Source: Eubacterium sp. TM05-53 (GTDB taxonomy: Bacteria; Bacillota_I; Bacilli_A; Erysipelotrichales; Erysipelotrichaceae). From it: DNA of 17,961 bases. Under the pieces are notes generated by a model that saw nothing but the letters and a program-made list of their open reading frames with translations, was not told the origin of the DNA and ran no database searches. The number at the start of each line of letters is the position of its first letter. The stretch's first letter is position 1. The position numbers and the translations under genes are program-made. Of the stretch, positions 1-7,548 are shown piece by piece. The stretch covers positions 1 to 17,961 of the forward strand of contig NZ_QSPK01000048.1 in the NCBI RefSeq assembly GCF_003436425.1, given 5' to 3'.

Positions 1-30
1 ATAAAGAACTAATTCTAATTTTTCTATATA

Positions 31-59
31 AATCTACCCACATTTACTGATGAAGAGCC
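31..59. repeat. ISL3-like element terminus, lone
   Basis: The plus strand carries CTACCCACATTT followed by TGATGAAGAGCC and ends at 59. This resembles the right-hand terminal repeat of ISL3-family elements, which typically end ...TTTGAC-AAGAGCC. Its orientation says the element body lies to the left, outside the window. It is therefore not an obvious end of the minus-strand transposase gene that stops at 73. It may be the end of a neighbouring ISL3-type copy. The family consensus is recalled, not searched. Confidence 0.35.
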
Positions 60-72
60 TTATATTTTTATA

Positions 73-1539
73 TTATTTTTTCTTATTATATGATCCGCGT
101 TTTTTTCCTTTATTCTTTTTGATCTCATCTTTTGGTTTAGGAATACCTCTAACGCTTGGATTGTCTCTTGTAGCCCAGAGAATGCGATTGCGTGTATAAT
201 TAAAATCAGAGAATCCTCTCGATTCTCTCTTAAGATCTTTCGGCTTTCGGTTGAAAGACTCCATAGGTCCATTGGAAAGACGTGCATAGTATTCTTGCTC
301 GTTTCTTGCACTCTTTCTATAGACCTTTACTTTAATAAAGGAATTAACGATAGGTTCCTTGTTCTTGATAAGAAACAAGGCAAAATCACTAAATATCGAC
401 TGATCTGAATATTTATATTTGTTGATCAAAGCGTTTAGATTTGTCAGTACATCGAATTCACTTTCGTATTCCTGATTGTTGAATTCAATATAATCCTCTT
501 TTAGATCACGAAGCTTTTCAAAGTTTGGATCCAGTTCTAGAAACATTTTCTCAATGGTGAATGTATCTACATTCATACCTAGCATTTTATGATAATAGCG
601 TTTTGTTGAATAATTAATTTCATCATGGTTTTTAAGGATAACCCATTTATAGTTTTGTAACAGAATTACTTCTTTAGAAGGCTTTATAGATTTATCATCA
701 CGGTTCGTATCGTGATTTTTTTCTTTTAGCCTTTGTTCGTCTCTTTTTTTGTATCTCTTCATTACTTTGTAGATGTAAGTATTCATGCGAGATATTATAA
801 CCTTTACTACATGAAACGAATCGAGGATTGTGACCGCATTAGGAAAATACTCTTCAGGCATAGTAAGATAAGTCTTATAAGCATCAGATATTACACCTTT
901 GACATTTAATCTTTCCTTAAGTGGAATAGATAGAAAGTAGTTTTCAAGTGTAGAATGCCATCGATTATGAACGATATCGATGATTTCTCCAGTAGAAAAA
1001 TCCATAATGACAAATGCATATTTTTCGGTATTACTGATGTCCAGATATACTTCATCTACAGATATGTATTCAGGCAAAGGAAGTCTAGGAAGATCCACAT
1101 AGCGCTTGAATATAAGACGGGCAGCTGAATCAGATATATTGAATTGAGCTGCAATCTCGGCTGTTGATTTAGTAAGAGTCTTGAATGCATTAAGAATCAA
1201 ATATGGCGTGATATTTGAAGAATGTGAGTATTTATCCAAAAACGGAAAGGAATTATTCTCTGTGTGTCCGCACTCCTTACACACCCATCTGCGCTGGCGT
1301 ACTATCAAGTAAGTGTTCATTGAATCCTGAGAGATTGGATGATTTACTTTACGAACATAGATACCCTTGGAATGCATACGAGACTGACACATAGGGCAAA
1401 GAGTAGGCTTTAAGTTTTTTTCGATATAAACAAATTTATCAGAACCGATGATTTCAATCTTAGTAACAGTGTATGTACCATCATCAGTCAGATTAAGAAG
1501 AGCCAGATAATTAGAATTTTGATTCGTGTTGTGTTCCAT
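73..1539 (-). CDS. ISL3-family transposase
   Basis: DDE transposase of 488 aa that would cut and move an ISL3-type insertion sequence. An N-terminal zinc-binding motif has C48-x2-C51 and C87-x2-C90. A helix-turn-helix-like segment follows at about residues 120-145 (TAEIAAQFNISDSAARLIF). The catalytic domain shows VDEVYLD (D162), then ISDAYK with ILDSFHVVK, and near the C-terminus NGPMESFNRKPKDLKR, the usual ISL3 glutamate block. The start was set at 1539 because AGGAGGT sits at 1550-1556; the frame is open further upstream but lacks a comparable ribosome-binding site. The length is normal for the family and no frameshift is visible, so the gene looks intact. A perfect hairpin lies about 65 bp upstream of the start. 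Terminal repeats in the correct orientation could not be identified, so mobility of this copy is uncertain. Confidence 0.93.
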   Translation of the reverse strand: MEHNTNQNSNYLALLNLTDDGTYTVTKIEIIGSDKFVYIEKNLKPTLCPMCQSRMHSKGIYVRKVNHPISQDSMNTYLIVRQRRWVCKECGHTENNSFPFLDKYSHSSNITPYLILNAFKTLTKSTAEIAAQFNISDSAARLIFKRYVDLPRLPLPEYISVDEVYLDISNTEKYAFVIMDFSTGEIIDIVHNRWHSTLENYFLSIPLKERLNVKGVISDAYKTYLTMPEEYFPNAVTILDSFHVVKVIISRMNTYIYKVMKRYKKRDEQRLKEKNHDTNRDDKSIKPSKEVILLQNYKWVILKNHDEINYSTKRYYHKMLGMNVDTFTIEKMFLELDPNFEKLRDLKEDYIEFNNQEYESEFDVLTNLNALINKYKYSDQSIFSDFALFLIKNKEPIVNSFIKVKVYRKSARNEQEYYARLSNGPMESFNRKPKDLKRESRGFSDFNYTRNRILWATRDNPSVRGIPKPKDEIKKNKGKKRGSYNKKK

Positions 1540-1602
1540 AATAAATTTTACCTCCTGAACAACGTAGAAAAACACAACACATTCATTATAGAAGATAAGA
1601 TA

Positions 1603-1630
1603 CTCTAAAAACTTTAAAAAGTTTTTAGAG
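1603..1630. repeat. Perfect 13-bp inverted repeat upstream of ISL3 transposase
   Basis: The arms CTCTAAAAACTTT (1603-1615) and AAAGTTTTTAGAG (1618-1630) are perfectly complementary around a 2-nt centre. The repeat lies between the transposase start and the IS21 insertion. Transcribed leftward it would form a hairpin before the transposase. It could be an operator, or a structure that blocks read-in transcription into the transposase; the latter is known for other IS families and is only inferred here. Confidence 0.6.
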
Positions 1631-1737
1631 CAGGTTATAAACGCCTCTAAACAATTACCAATAAACAAATATAGAAAAACAGGTAAAGAGATAGTTGTTC
1701 ATGTCAAAAAAAGGAAAGAAAAAAGAGCCAATTTGGA

Positions 1738-1799
1738 GACCCCAAAAGTCGCCCCTAAAATTGACCCTAAAATAGACCCCAAAAATAATGACCCTAATT
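1738..1799. repeat. IS21 left-end repeated sites
   Basis: Five degenerate copies of G(A/C)CCC(C/T)AAAA start at 1738, 1751, 1763, 1775 and 1790, 12-15 bp apart. They lie between the proposed left end and istA. IS21-family elements carry multiple terminal repeats that bind the transposase, and these fit that role. The spacing is slightly above one helical turn. Confidence 0.7.
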
Positions 1800-1844
1800 A
1801 AAATTGGTTACCCGTTTGACTGTAGTGAAAGGAGGTCTTTTTGT

Positions 1845-3392
1845 ATGCAGAAAAGCACCACAATTATTGGTGTTCTTGAAATGTTAGAAGATGGTTTCTC
1901 TTATAACGACATTCGTACAAGATATTCGATTGGGAACAGCACTATCACTGACATCAAGAAAAAGTTTAAGACAATGGATGTAACTCTTAAGCAACTTCAT
2001 TCTATGACACCAAAAATGGTTGAACAAATGTTCTATCCAAACGCACATCCTAGAAAGGAAGCTCCGTTACCGGATTTTGAGAAAGTCTATAAAAAGCTTA
2101 CAGATAAAAATTCCAGGGCAAATTTGTATTTTATTTGGATTGATTATAAGAAATTATATCCAGATGGCTATCAATACACGCAATTTAAACATTACTTTAA
2201 ACAATGGCTTGATGAGAATCATTTGGAAAGCAATCTTAGAATGGCAATCAACAGAGTTCCTGGTGAAATTATGTATATAGACTGGGTTGGAGACACTTTG
2301 GATCTTGTATATACTGATGTGCCTGGTGAACTTCAGACTGCTCATTTTTTTACAACAACCTTAGGTGTGAGCAGTTACTGCTTCATTATGGCTTTTCCAA
2401 ATGAACAAACACCCAACTTTCTTCAGGGTACGATAGAAGCTTTAAACTTTTATGGAGGTGTTCCTAAAATTCTAAAGCCCGACAATACAAAGGCTGCTTC
2501 TATTAAAAACACAAAAGATGTATTGATTTTAAACAAGGTCTATGAAGATTTGCAGGATTACTACAATACTGTAATTGTTCCAGCTCCTCCGTTAAAGCCG
2601 CGTGCAAAGTCTACGGTTGAAAACAATGTCAAATGGATAGAAACACATCTTTTGGAAAAATTAAAAGGACGTCGTTTTTCTAGCTTCTCAGAACTGAATG
2701 CAGAAATATCTATAATCATAGATGAGTTGAACAATCGAGAATTTTCTAAAGAAAAAGGAAACAGAAAAGAATTATTTGATAAATATGACAAGCCTGCTTT
2801 AAAGCCACTACCACATGAATCTTTAAAGCCATATACATATGTAATCAAAACCGTTCCTAATAATTATCATTTTGAATATGATAACCATTACTATTCTGTT
2901 CCCCATACTTATTATAAACAGGAAGTTACATTAAAAGCTTCATATTTCGATATTATTATCTGTGATTCTATGAACCATCTGATCTGTACGCATAAACGTG
3001 CTTATAAACCATTTCCAAAATATATAACAAAGGAAGAGCATATGCCTGAGAGCCATCGTTATTACTACCTGGAAAACAAAATGAATGCAGAATCATACAA
3101 AAGCTGGGCAAAGAGTTATGGTCCAAATGTTTATGAATTAATTTGTATGGTTATCGGCACATTCCGCTATGAAGAACAGTCTTATAAAAGCTGCAATGGA
3201 ATCCTTCACTTGTGTAAAAACAATCCAAAAGTATTTTCGGATACAGCTGCCAAGACTTGTCTGGAATCTCATATCTATAACTATACACATTTTAAAAAGC
3301 AGCTTTACAATTTGATGAATCAAAAGAAAACAAACAGTTCTGGAACTCTTCCTGAACATAAGAATATTAGGGGTAAATCACATTATGAATAA
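1845..3392 (+). CDS. istA: IS21-family transposase IstA
   Basis: Transposase of 515 aa, the DDE recombinase of the IS21 element. The N-terminus has a helix-turn-helix (about 18-40, SYNDIRTRYSIGNSTITDI). The retroviral-integrase-like core supplies the catalytic acidic residues in IMYIDWVGD (D146), ILKPDNTKAA (D213) and AKSTVENNV (E259). A C-terminal beta-rich region (about residues 330-400) follows, as in other IstA proteins. The start at 1845 is supported by GGAGGT at 1831-1836, 8 nt upstream; the frame is open slightly further but without such a site. The stop overlaps the istB start by 8 bp, which indicates translational coupling. No frameshift or missing catalytic residue is seen, so it is probably functional. 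Confidence 0.95.
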   Translation: MQKSTTIIGVLEMLEDGFSYNDIRTRYSIGNSTITDIKKKFKTMDVTLKQLHSMTPKMVEQMFYPNAHPRKEAPLPDFEKVYKKLTDKNSRANLYFIWIDYKKLYPDGYQYTQFKHYFKQWLDENHLESNLRMAINRVPGEIMYIDWVGDTLDLVYTDVPGELQTAHFFTTTLGVSSYCFIMAFPNEQTPNFLQGTIEALNFYGGVPKILKPDNTKAASIKNTKDVLILNKVYEDLQDYYNTVIVPAPPLKPRAKSTVENNVKWIETHLLEKLKGRRFSSFSELNAEISIIIDELNNREFSKEKGNRKELFDKYDKPALKPLPHESLKPYTYVIKTVPNNYHFEYDNHYYSVPHTYYKQEVTLKASYFDIIICDSMNHLICTHKRAYKPFPKYITKEEHMPESHRYYYLENKMNAESYKSWAKSYGPNVYELICMVIGTFRYEEQSYKSCNGILHLCKNNPKVFSDTAAKTCLESHIYNYTHFKKQLYNLMNQKKTNSSGTLPEHKNIRGKSHYE

Positions 3393-4146
3393 CACAGAAA
3401 TAAAAGAAGAACAAATACTTTATATGGATCTATATGAGAAATTAAAATCCATGAAGTTTTCGGGCATGGCAGAAGAGCTTCGCATTCAACTGGAAAATCC
3501 GAATAGTGATTTAGAATCTTTTCAAAATCGCTTTGAAAAACTGGTCACAGCTGAATGGAATCTAAGATACAACAAGAAATTTGAACGTTATTTAAAAAAA
3601 GCTAAACTGAAAATACCTGGAGCAACATTTGATGAGAAGCTTTATGTTTCAGATAGACAACTGGATATACCAACAATCGAAAAACTTAATACTTGTACAT
3701 GGATAGATGAAGGAAGAAATCTCGTAGTTACAGGAATGACAGGAACAGGAAAAACATATTACGTGAATGCCTTGGCAGTTGCAGCTTTAAAACAATTCAA
3801 AGAAGTAAGATATTATTCTGCTTCCAAACTCTTACTGGAACTCAGTGCTCATGAACAAGTGGATGATTCACTAAAATTTTTAGGTATTATGGAAAATATA
3901 GCGCAAGTAGACCTACTGATTATAGATGATTTTGGACTTATGAATCTTGATGTTGAAAAATGTAGACATCTATTTGAAATTCTTGACTCAAGGGAAGGAA
4001 GAAAATCAACAGTGTTGGTTTCTCAAATCCCAGTAAAAGAATGGTACGATTTATTTAAGGATTGTACATACGCTGACGCGTGTTTAGATCGAGTTCTATG
4101 TAAAGCATATCGATTAGAATTTAAAGGTGAATCATTAAGAAATTAA
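3385..4146 (+). CDS. istB: IS21-family helper ATPase IstB
   Basis: ATPase of 253 aa, a DnaA/DnaC-like AAA+ protein that works with IstA in target selection and strand transfer. Walker A is GMTGTGKT (about residues 117-124) and Walker B is LLIIDDFG. The C-terminus DRVLCKAYRLEFKGESLRN is the characteristic IstB ending with a conserved arginine-rich motif. The gene begins inside the end of istA, the typical coupled arrangement. The length is normal (about 250 aa) and the gene appears intact. Confidence 0.95.
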   Translation: MNNTEIKEEQILYMDLYEKLKSMKFSGMAEELRIQLENPNSDLESFQNRFEKLVTAEWNLRYNKKFERYLKKAKLKIPGATFDEKLYVSDRQLDIPTIEKLNTCTWIDEGRNLVVTGMTGTGKTYYVNALAVAALKQFKEVRYYSASKLLLELSAHEQVDDSLKFLGIMENIAQVDLLIIDDFGLMNLDVEKCRHLFEILDSREGRKSTVLVSQIPVKEWYDLFKDCTYADACLDRVLCKAYRLEFKGESLRN

Positions 4147-4188
4147 ATCAAAAAATCGATGCACCGGTTGACCGCTACAGATACACCG

Positions 4189-4211
4189 ATGGTGCGCTAC
4201 ACGCGCACCAT
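4189..4211. repeat. Hairpin in IS21 right end
   Basis: A perfect 9-bp inverted repeat has arms ATGGTGCGC (4189-4197) and GCGCACCAT (4203-4211) around TACAC. It is followed by TTTTCCCG. It lies between istB and the proposed right end of the element. It may act as a weak terminator for the istAB transcript or as part of the transposase-binding end. The related string CCGCTACA about 20 bp upstream repeats the GCGCTACA of this hairpin, which favours an end-binding role. Confidence 0.55.
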
Positions 4212-4227
4212 TTTCCCGTCATATGCA

Positions 4228-4257
4228 AAGATTGTGGATTTATTGCTCCACAATCTT
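4228..4257 (-). terminator. Hairpin terminator of the small coiled-coil gene
   Basis: The arms AAGATTGTGGA (4228-4238) and TCCACAATCTT (4247-4257) pair perfectly over 11 bp with an 8-nt loop. On the minus strand it follows the small gene directly, and that gene's stop codon (4240-4242) lies in the loop. The U-tract behind it is short (TTTGCA), which may reflect insertion of the IS21 element exactly at this point. Confidence 0.55.
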
Positions 4258-4461
4258 ATCTAAACTATGAATGAATTCTACAACCATCTTACGCTTAATA
4301 TCATCGATCTTAACGAGTTTATTTAACGCTTCAATTTCGTCTTCATTATCTAGACAAACGATTTCTCGTCTAAGTCTATCGATTTCGTCTTCTAAACGAT
4401 TCTGTTCTTTAATATATTGTTCATGAACAGCTTTGATTTGATTGTATAATTGATTATCCAT
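4240..4461 (-). CDS. Small coiled-coil protein, function unknown
   Basis: A charged protein of 73 aa with no recognised family. Most of it (about residues 5-50) is predicted by eye to be one long amphipathic helix: NQIKAVHEQYIKEQNRLEDE, then further Glu/Arg/Leu-rich heptads, then LNKLVKIDDIKRKMVVEFIHSL. This suggests a coiled coil. The start was placed at the ATG at 4461, preceded by AAAGCGGTG; an in-frame ATG nine codons earlier lacks a ribosome-binding site. It is transcribed divergently from valS and ends in the hairpin that abuts the IS21 right end. There is no signal peptide or membrane segment. It could be a small core-genome cytosolic protein rather than part of the mobile region. It is probably a real gene, given the terminator and coding-like composition. 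Confidence 0.55.
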   Translation of the reverse strand: MDNQLYNQIKAVHEQYIKEQNRLEDEIDRLRREIVCLDNEDEIEALNKLVKIDDIKRKMVVEFIHSLDKIVEQ

Positions 4462-4530
4462 GTTTACACCGCTTTCTTTAATCATCATATAGTAAAGTTA
4501 AGAATAAAACAACTAATTTTTCAAAATGAT

Positions 4531-4559
4531 TTGAGTTTTTACTTTTTCTTTGATAAACT
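4531..4559 (+). promoter_or_regulatory. Promoter of the valS unit
   Basis: The -35 box TTGAGT (4531-4536) and -10 box TAAACT (4554-4559) are 17 bp apart. The -10 is preceded by TGA, an extended -10 TGn. Transcription would start near 4566, exactly where the T-box leader begins. Confidence 0.7.
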
Positions 4560-4565
4560 AAATTC

Positions 4566-4772
4566 AAAGCGATGACAAGAAGGAGTAGTTTATACCAATT
4601 CTATAGAGAGCAAGCGGTTGGTGAAAGTTTGTGTGTTGGATAAGTGAAGGTAGTCTTTGAGTTGAATTTATGAACTAAGAGTAGTAAATTTCGTGACACA
4701 GCGTTAATGTGAATGAGAATAAAATTAGGTGGTACCACGTCAAGCACGTCCTATGGGGATGTGCTTTTTTAT
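4566..4772 (+). ncRNA. T-box riboswitch leader of valS
   Basis: A leader RNA that senses uncharged tRNA-Val and lets transcription continue into valS. Stem I starts with GCGATGACAAGAAGGAGTAG near 4569. The specifier region reads GAAGGTAGTCTTTGAG; the likely specifier is GTC at 4653-4655, or GTA at 4650-4652, both valine codons, which fits the downstream gene. The conserved T-box core is AGGTGGTACCACG at 4727-4739, and it would pair with the tRNA acceptor end and form the antiterminator. It is followed by an intrinsic terminator. Length and order of elements are normal for the class. The specifier assignment comes from its position before TTTGAG, not from a covariance model. Confidence 0.9.
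4743..4770 (+). terminator. T-box intrinsic terminator
   Basis: The arms AGCACGTCC (4743-4751) and GGATGTGCT (4757-4765) pair over 9 bp with one G-U, loop TATGG, followed by TTTTT to 4770. It lies directly 3' of the T-box core, so it competes with the antiterminator and decides valS expression. Confidence 0.9.
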
Positions 4773-4795
4773 ATGTATGGAAAGGATGATTGTGG

Positions 4796-7408
4796 ATGAC
4801 GTTGGAAGCAAAGTATAATCATTTAGCAGTAGAAAATGATAAATACCAAAATTGGATTGAAAAAGGATATTTCACAGCGGGCGACTTGTCTAAACGCCCA
4901 TATTGTATTGTGATCCCTCCACCAAACGTAACAGGAAAGTTACATTTGGGACATGCATGGGATACAACACTACAAGATATTTTATGTCGTTATAAAAGAT
5001 TAAAAGGCTACGATGTATGTTGGGTAGCCGGAATGGACCACGCGGGTATTGCGACACAGGCAAAGGTAGATGCTCGTTTAAAATCAGAAGGAATTTCTCG
5101 TTATGACATTGGTCGTGAAAAATTCTTAGAAAGAGCATGGGAATGGAAAGAAGAATATGCTTCGACTATTCGTAGCCAATGGGCTAAGTTAGGATTATCT
5201 TTAGACTACAGTCGTGAACGCTTTACATTAGACGAAGGATTATCTCATGCCGTTCGTAAAGTTTTTGTAGATTTATACAATGATGGATTAATCTATCAAG
5301 GTGAAAGAATTATTAATTGGGACCCAGAAGCTAAAACCGCATTGTCAAATATTGAAGTTGAACACAAAGAAATCATGGGTCACATGTACTACTTCAAATA
5401 TAAAGTGGTAGAAACTGGAAAAGAATTAGTGATTGCGACAACACGTCCAGAAACTATGTTTGCCGACCAAGCTATTTTTGTACACCCAGATGACGAAAGA
5501 TATAAAGACATCGTTGGAATGCACGCCATTAACCCTGCCAACGGAGACAAACTTCCAATCATGGCAGATGACTATATTGACATGAGTTTTGGTACAGCTG
5601 TAATGAAATGTACACCAGCCCATGACCCTAACGACTTCGCATTAGCTAAAAAATACAACTTGCCAATGCCAATCTGTATGAATCCAGATGGAACTATGAA
5701 TGGTATGTGTGGTAAATACGCTGGTATGGATCGTTTTGAATGTCGTGAAGCCTTAGTTAACGACTTTAAAGCCGATGGTGTTGTAGATCACATTGAAGAA
5801 CACTTACACCAAGTAGGACACTCAGAAAGAACAGGCGTCATTGTAGAACCATACTTAAGTAAACAATGGTTTGTAAAGATGAAACCATTGGCTGAAGAAG
5901 TATTAAAGAGCCAAGAAATCGAAGATCAAAGAATTAACTTTGTACCACCACGTTTCAATAAAACATTTGAACAATGGCTAGAAAACATTGAAGATTGGTG
6001 TATTTCACGTCAGTTATGGTGGGGACACAGAATTCCAGCATGGACAAACAAAGAAACAGGTGAAATCTATGTAGGAATGGAAGATCCAAAAGACATTGAA
6101 AACTGGACACAAGACGAAGACGTATTAGACACATGGTTCTCAAGTGCATTGTGGCCATTCTCAACACTTGGCTGGCCACAAAACACAGCTGATCTAGAAA
6201 GATATTTCCCAAATGATGTATTAGTAACAGGATACGACATTATCTTCTTCTGGGTAGCACGTATGGCCTTCCAAACACGCTACTGCATGAAGAACCGTCC
6301 ATTTAAAGACGTATTGATTCACGGACTTGTACGTGATACACAAGGACGCAAAATGTCAAAATCATTAGGAAATGGTATTGATCCAATGGATGTGATTCAA
6401 GAAAAAGGTGCCGACGCACTACGCTTCTTCTTAACAACAAACTCAACACCAGGACAAGACTTACGTTTTGATGAAACGAAGATGGACGCAAGCTGGAACT
6501 TCATTAACAAGATCTGGAACGCGGCCCGTTATGTTCAAATGCAAATTGGTGATACAAAACCAGAACTAGACATGACAAAAGCCAACAGCGTAGACAAATG
6601 GATTTTAGCACGCTTTAACGAAGTATTAGACCACGTTTCAACAAACATGGACAAATATGAATTAGCCATCGTAGGAAACGAACTATATAGCTTTGTATGG
6701 GATGATTTCTGCAGCTGGTATATTGAATTATCAAAAGCCACACTATATTCAGAAGACGAAAGTCTAGTAGCTAATACAAAAGCTGTACTATACACAGTCA
6801 TGATGGGAATTCTAAAAGTATTATCACCATTCATGCCATTTGTGACAGAAGAAATCTATTTGAACTTGCCACACGAAAAAGAAAGCTTAAACGTAGAAAC
6901 ATGGCCAGAAAAAGTTGAATTCGAATACACAGACAAAGAAAAAGACGAAATGGCATTAGTAATCAGTGCCATTCAAACTGTACGTGAAATCAAAGTCGAA
7001 TACGCAATGAAACCAAGTGAAGACTTAACAATCTCACTACACAACGACAACGGCTATGTAGCACTAAATACAGAATCAACTGCCGTCCTAGCACGTATGG
7101 CACACGCCACAGTCAAAGAAGACCTTAATACAGAAGATGTACTATCACGTACAATCGAAAAAGCTGTATTAACAGTCGCAATGGATGCATTAATTGACCT
7201 AGAAGAAGAAAAAGGAAAACTAGAAAAAGAAATCGCACGCCTAGAAAACGAAATTAAACGTTGTTCAGGTATGTTGAAAAACCCTGGCTTCGTCAATAAA
7301 GCACCAGAAGCTAAAGTCAATGCAGAAAAAGAAAAACTAGCATCTTACACAGAAAAGCTAGAAATGACGAAAACACAATTAGATAACATCCTTAAGAAAT
7401 TAGGATAG
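4796..7408 (+). CDS. valS: Valyl-tRNA synthetase
   Basis: Class I aminoacyl-tRNA synthetase of 870 aa that charges tRNA-Val in the cytosol. The signature PPNVTGKLHLGH with HLGH at residues 50-53 is the HIGH motif. KMSKS is at 519-523 within GRKMSKSLGNGIDPMDVI. The editing domain between them has the family strings TTRPETMFADQAIFVHPDD and GTAVMKCTPAHDPNDFA. The anticodon-binding domain follows, then the C-terminal coiled-coil arm (EEEKGKLEKEIARLENEIKR) with the typical FVNKAPEAKVNAEKEKL. The length is normal. The start at 4796 has AAAGGA about 9 nt upstream; an in-frame TTG six bases earlier is too close to that site. The T-box upstream and the terminator downstream make it a single-gene unit. 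Its codon use is more GC-rich than the genes that follow, marking it as core genome at the edge of the island. Confidence 0.98.
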   Translation: MTLEAKYNHLAVENDKYQNWIEKGYFTAGDLSKRPYCIVIPPPNVTGKLHLGHAWDTTLQDILCRYKRLKGYDVCWVAGMDHAGIATQAKVDARLKSEGISRYDIGREKFLERAWEWKEEYASTIRSQWAKLGLSLDYSRERFTLDEGLSHAVRKVFVDLYNDGLIYQGERIINWDPEAKTALSNIEVEHKEIMGHMYYFKYKVVETGKELVIATTRPETMFADQAIFVHPDDERYKDIVGMHAINPANGDKLPIMADDYIDMSFGTAVMKCTPAHDPNDFALAKKYNLPMPICMNPDGTMNGMCGKYAGMDRFECREALVNDFKADGVVDHIEEHLHQVGHSERTGVIVEPYLSKQWFVKMKPLAEEVLKSQEIEDQRINFVPPRFNKTFEQWLENIEDWCISRQLWWGHRIPAWTNKETGEIYVGMEDPKDIENWTQDEDVLDTWFSSALWPFSTLGWPQNTADLERYFPNDVLVTGYDIIFFWVARMAFQTRYCMKNRPFKDVLIHGLVRDTQGRKMSKSLGNGIDPMDVIQEKGADALRFFLTTNSTPGQDLRFDETKMDASWNFINKIWNAARYVQMQIGDTKPELDMTKANSVDKWILARFNEVLDHVSTNMDKYELAIVGNELYSFVWDDFCSWYIELSKATLYSEDESLVANTKAVLYTVMMGILKVLSPFMPFVTEEIYLNLPHEKESLNVETWPEKVEFEYTDKEKDEMALVISAIQTVREIKVEYAMKPSEDLTISLHNDNGYVALNTESTAVLARMAHATVKEDLNTEDVLSRTIEKAVLTVAMDALIDLEEEKGKLEKEIARLENEIKRCSGMLKNPGFVNKAPEAKVNAEKEKLASYTEKLEMTKTQLDNILKKLG

Positions 7409-7416
7409 TATAAATC

Positions 7417-7449
7417 AAACGCCCAGAGACAAGCTCTAGGCGTTTTTTT
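7417..7449 (+). terminator. valS terminator
   Basis: The arms AAACGCC...AGAG (7417-7428) and CTCT...GGCGTTT (7434-7445) pair with one C-A mismatch around ACAAG, followed by a run of eight T. A strong intrinsic terminator that separates valS from the island. Confidence 0.92.
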
Positions 7450-7468
7450 TATAAACGTATAAATCAAC

Positions 7469-7511
7469 ATATGTCCCATTCGTTGAAAATGTGTCCCAAC
7501 TATGTTAAAAT
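7469..7511 (+). promoter_or_regulatory. Promoter with paired TGTCCCA operator-like repeats
   Basis: The -35 TTGAAA (7483-7488), a 17-bp spacer and the -10 TAAAAT (7506-7511) with an upstream TGT form a strong extended -10 promoter for the ATPase gene. Two near-identical 10-mers, ATATGTCCCA (7469-7478) and ATGTGTCCCA (7489-7498), lie exactly 20 bp apart. One is just upstream of the -35 and one is inside the spacer, so they sit on the same helix face. They look like a repressor-binding site. The binding protein is unknown. Confidence 0.7.
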
Positions 7512-7548
7512 AGAAGCAACGATAACAAGAGAGATGGAAGGTATCAAA

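Larger units (their letters stand above)
1696..4227 (+). mobile_element. IS21-family insertion sequence
   Basis: The element carries istA and istB in the family arrangement with overlapping genes. Proposed ends are TGTTCATGTC at 1696 and, read inward from the right, TGCATATGAC from 4227. They share the TG...CA termini of IS21 elements, and 11 of the first 19 positions match, including a common AAAA block. The left end has five GACCC-type repeats, the right end a GC-rich hairpin. The bases just outside (GAGATAGT and AAGATTGT) are similar but not identical, so no clean target duplication is seen. The exact limits are therefore tentative. Confidence 0.6.

Noticed and set aside
1721..1729. AAAAGAGCC as the right inverted repeat of the ISL3 element
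   Set aside because: The TG...CA termini of the IS21 element match better with the left end at 1696, which places this string inside IS21. Its orientation also fails to pair with the AAGAGCC at 53-59.
7469..7548. Upstream start of the ATPase at 7471 (ATG within the first repeat)
   Set aside because: That start lies upstream of the -10 box and would not be on the transcript. The ATG at 7549 has a good ribosome site.
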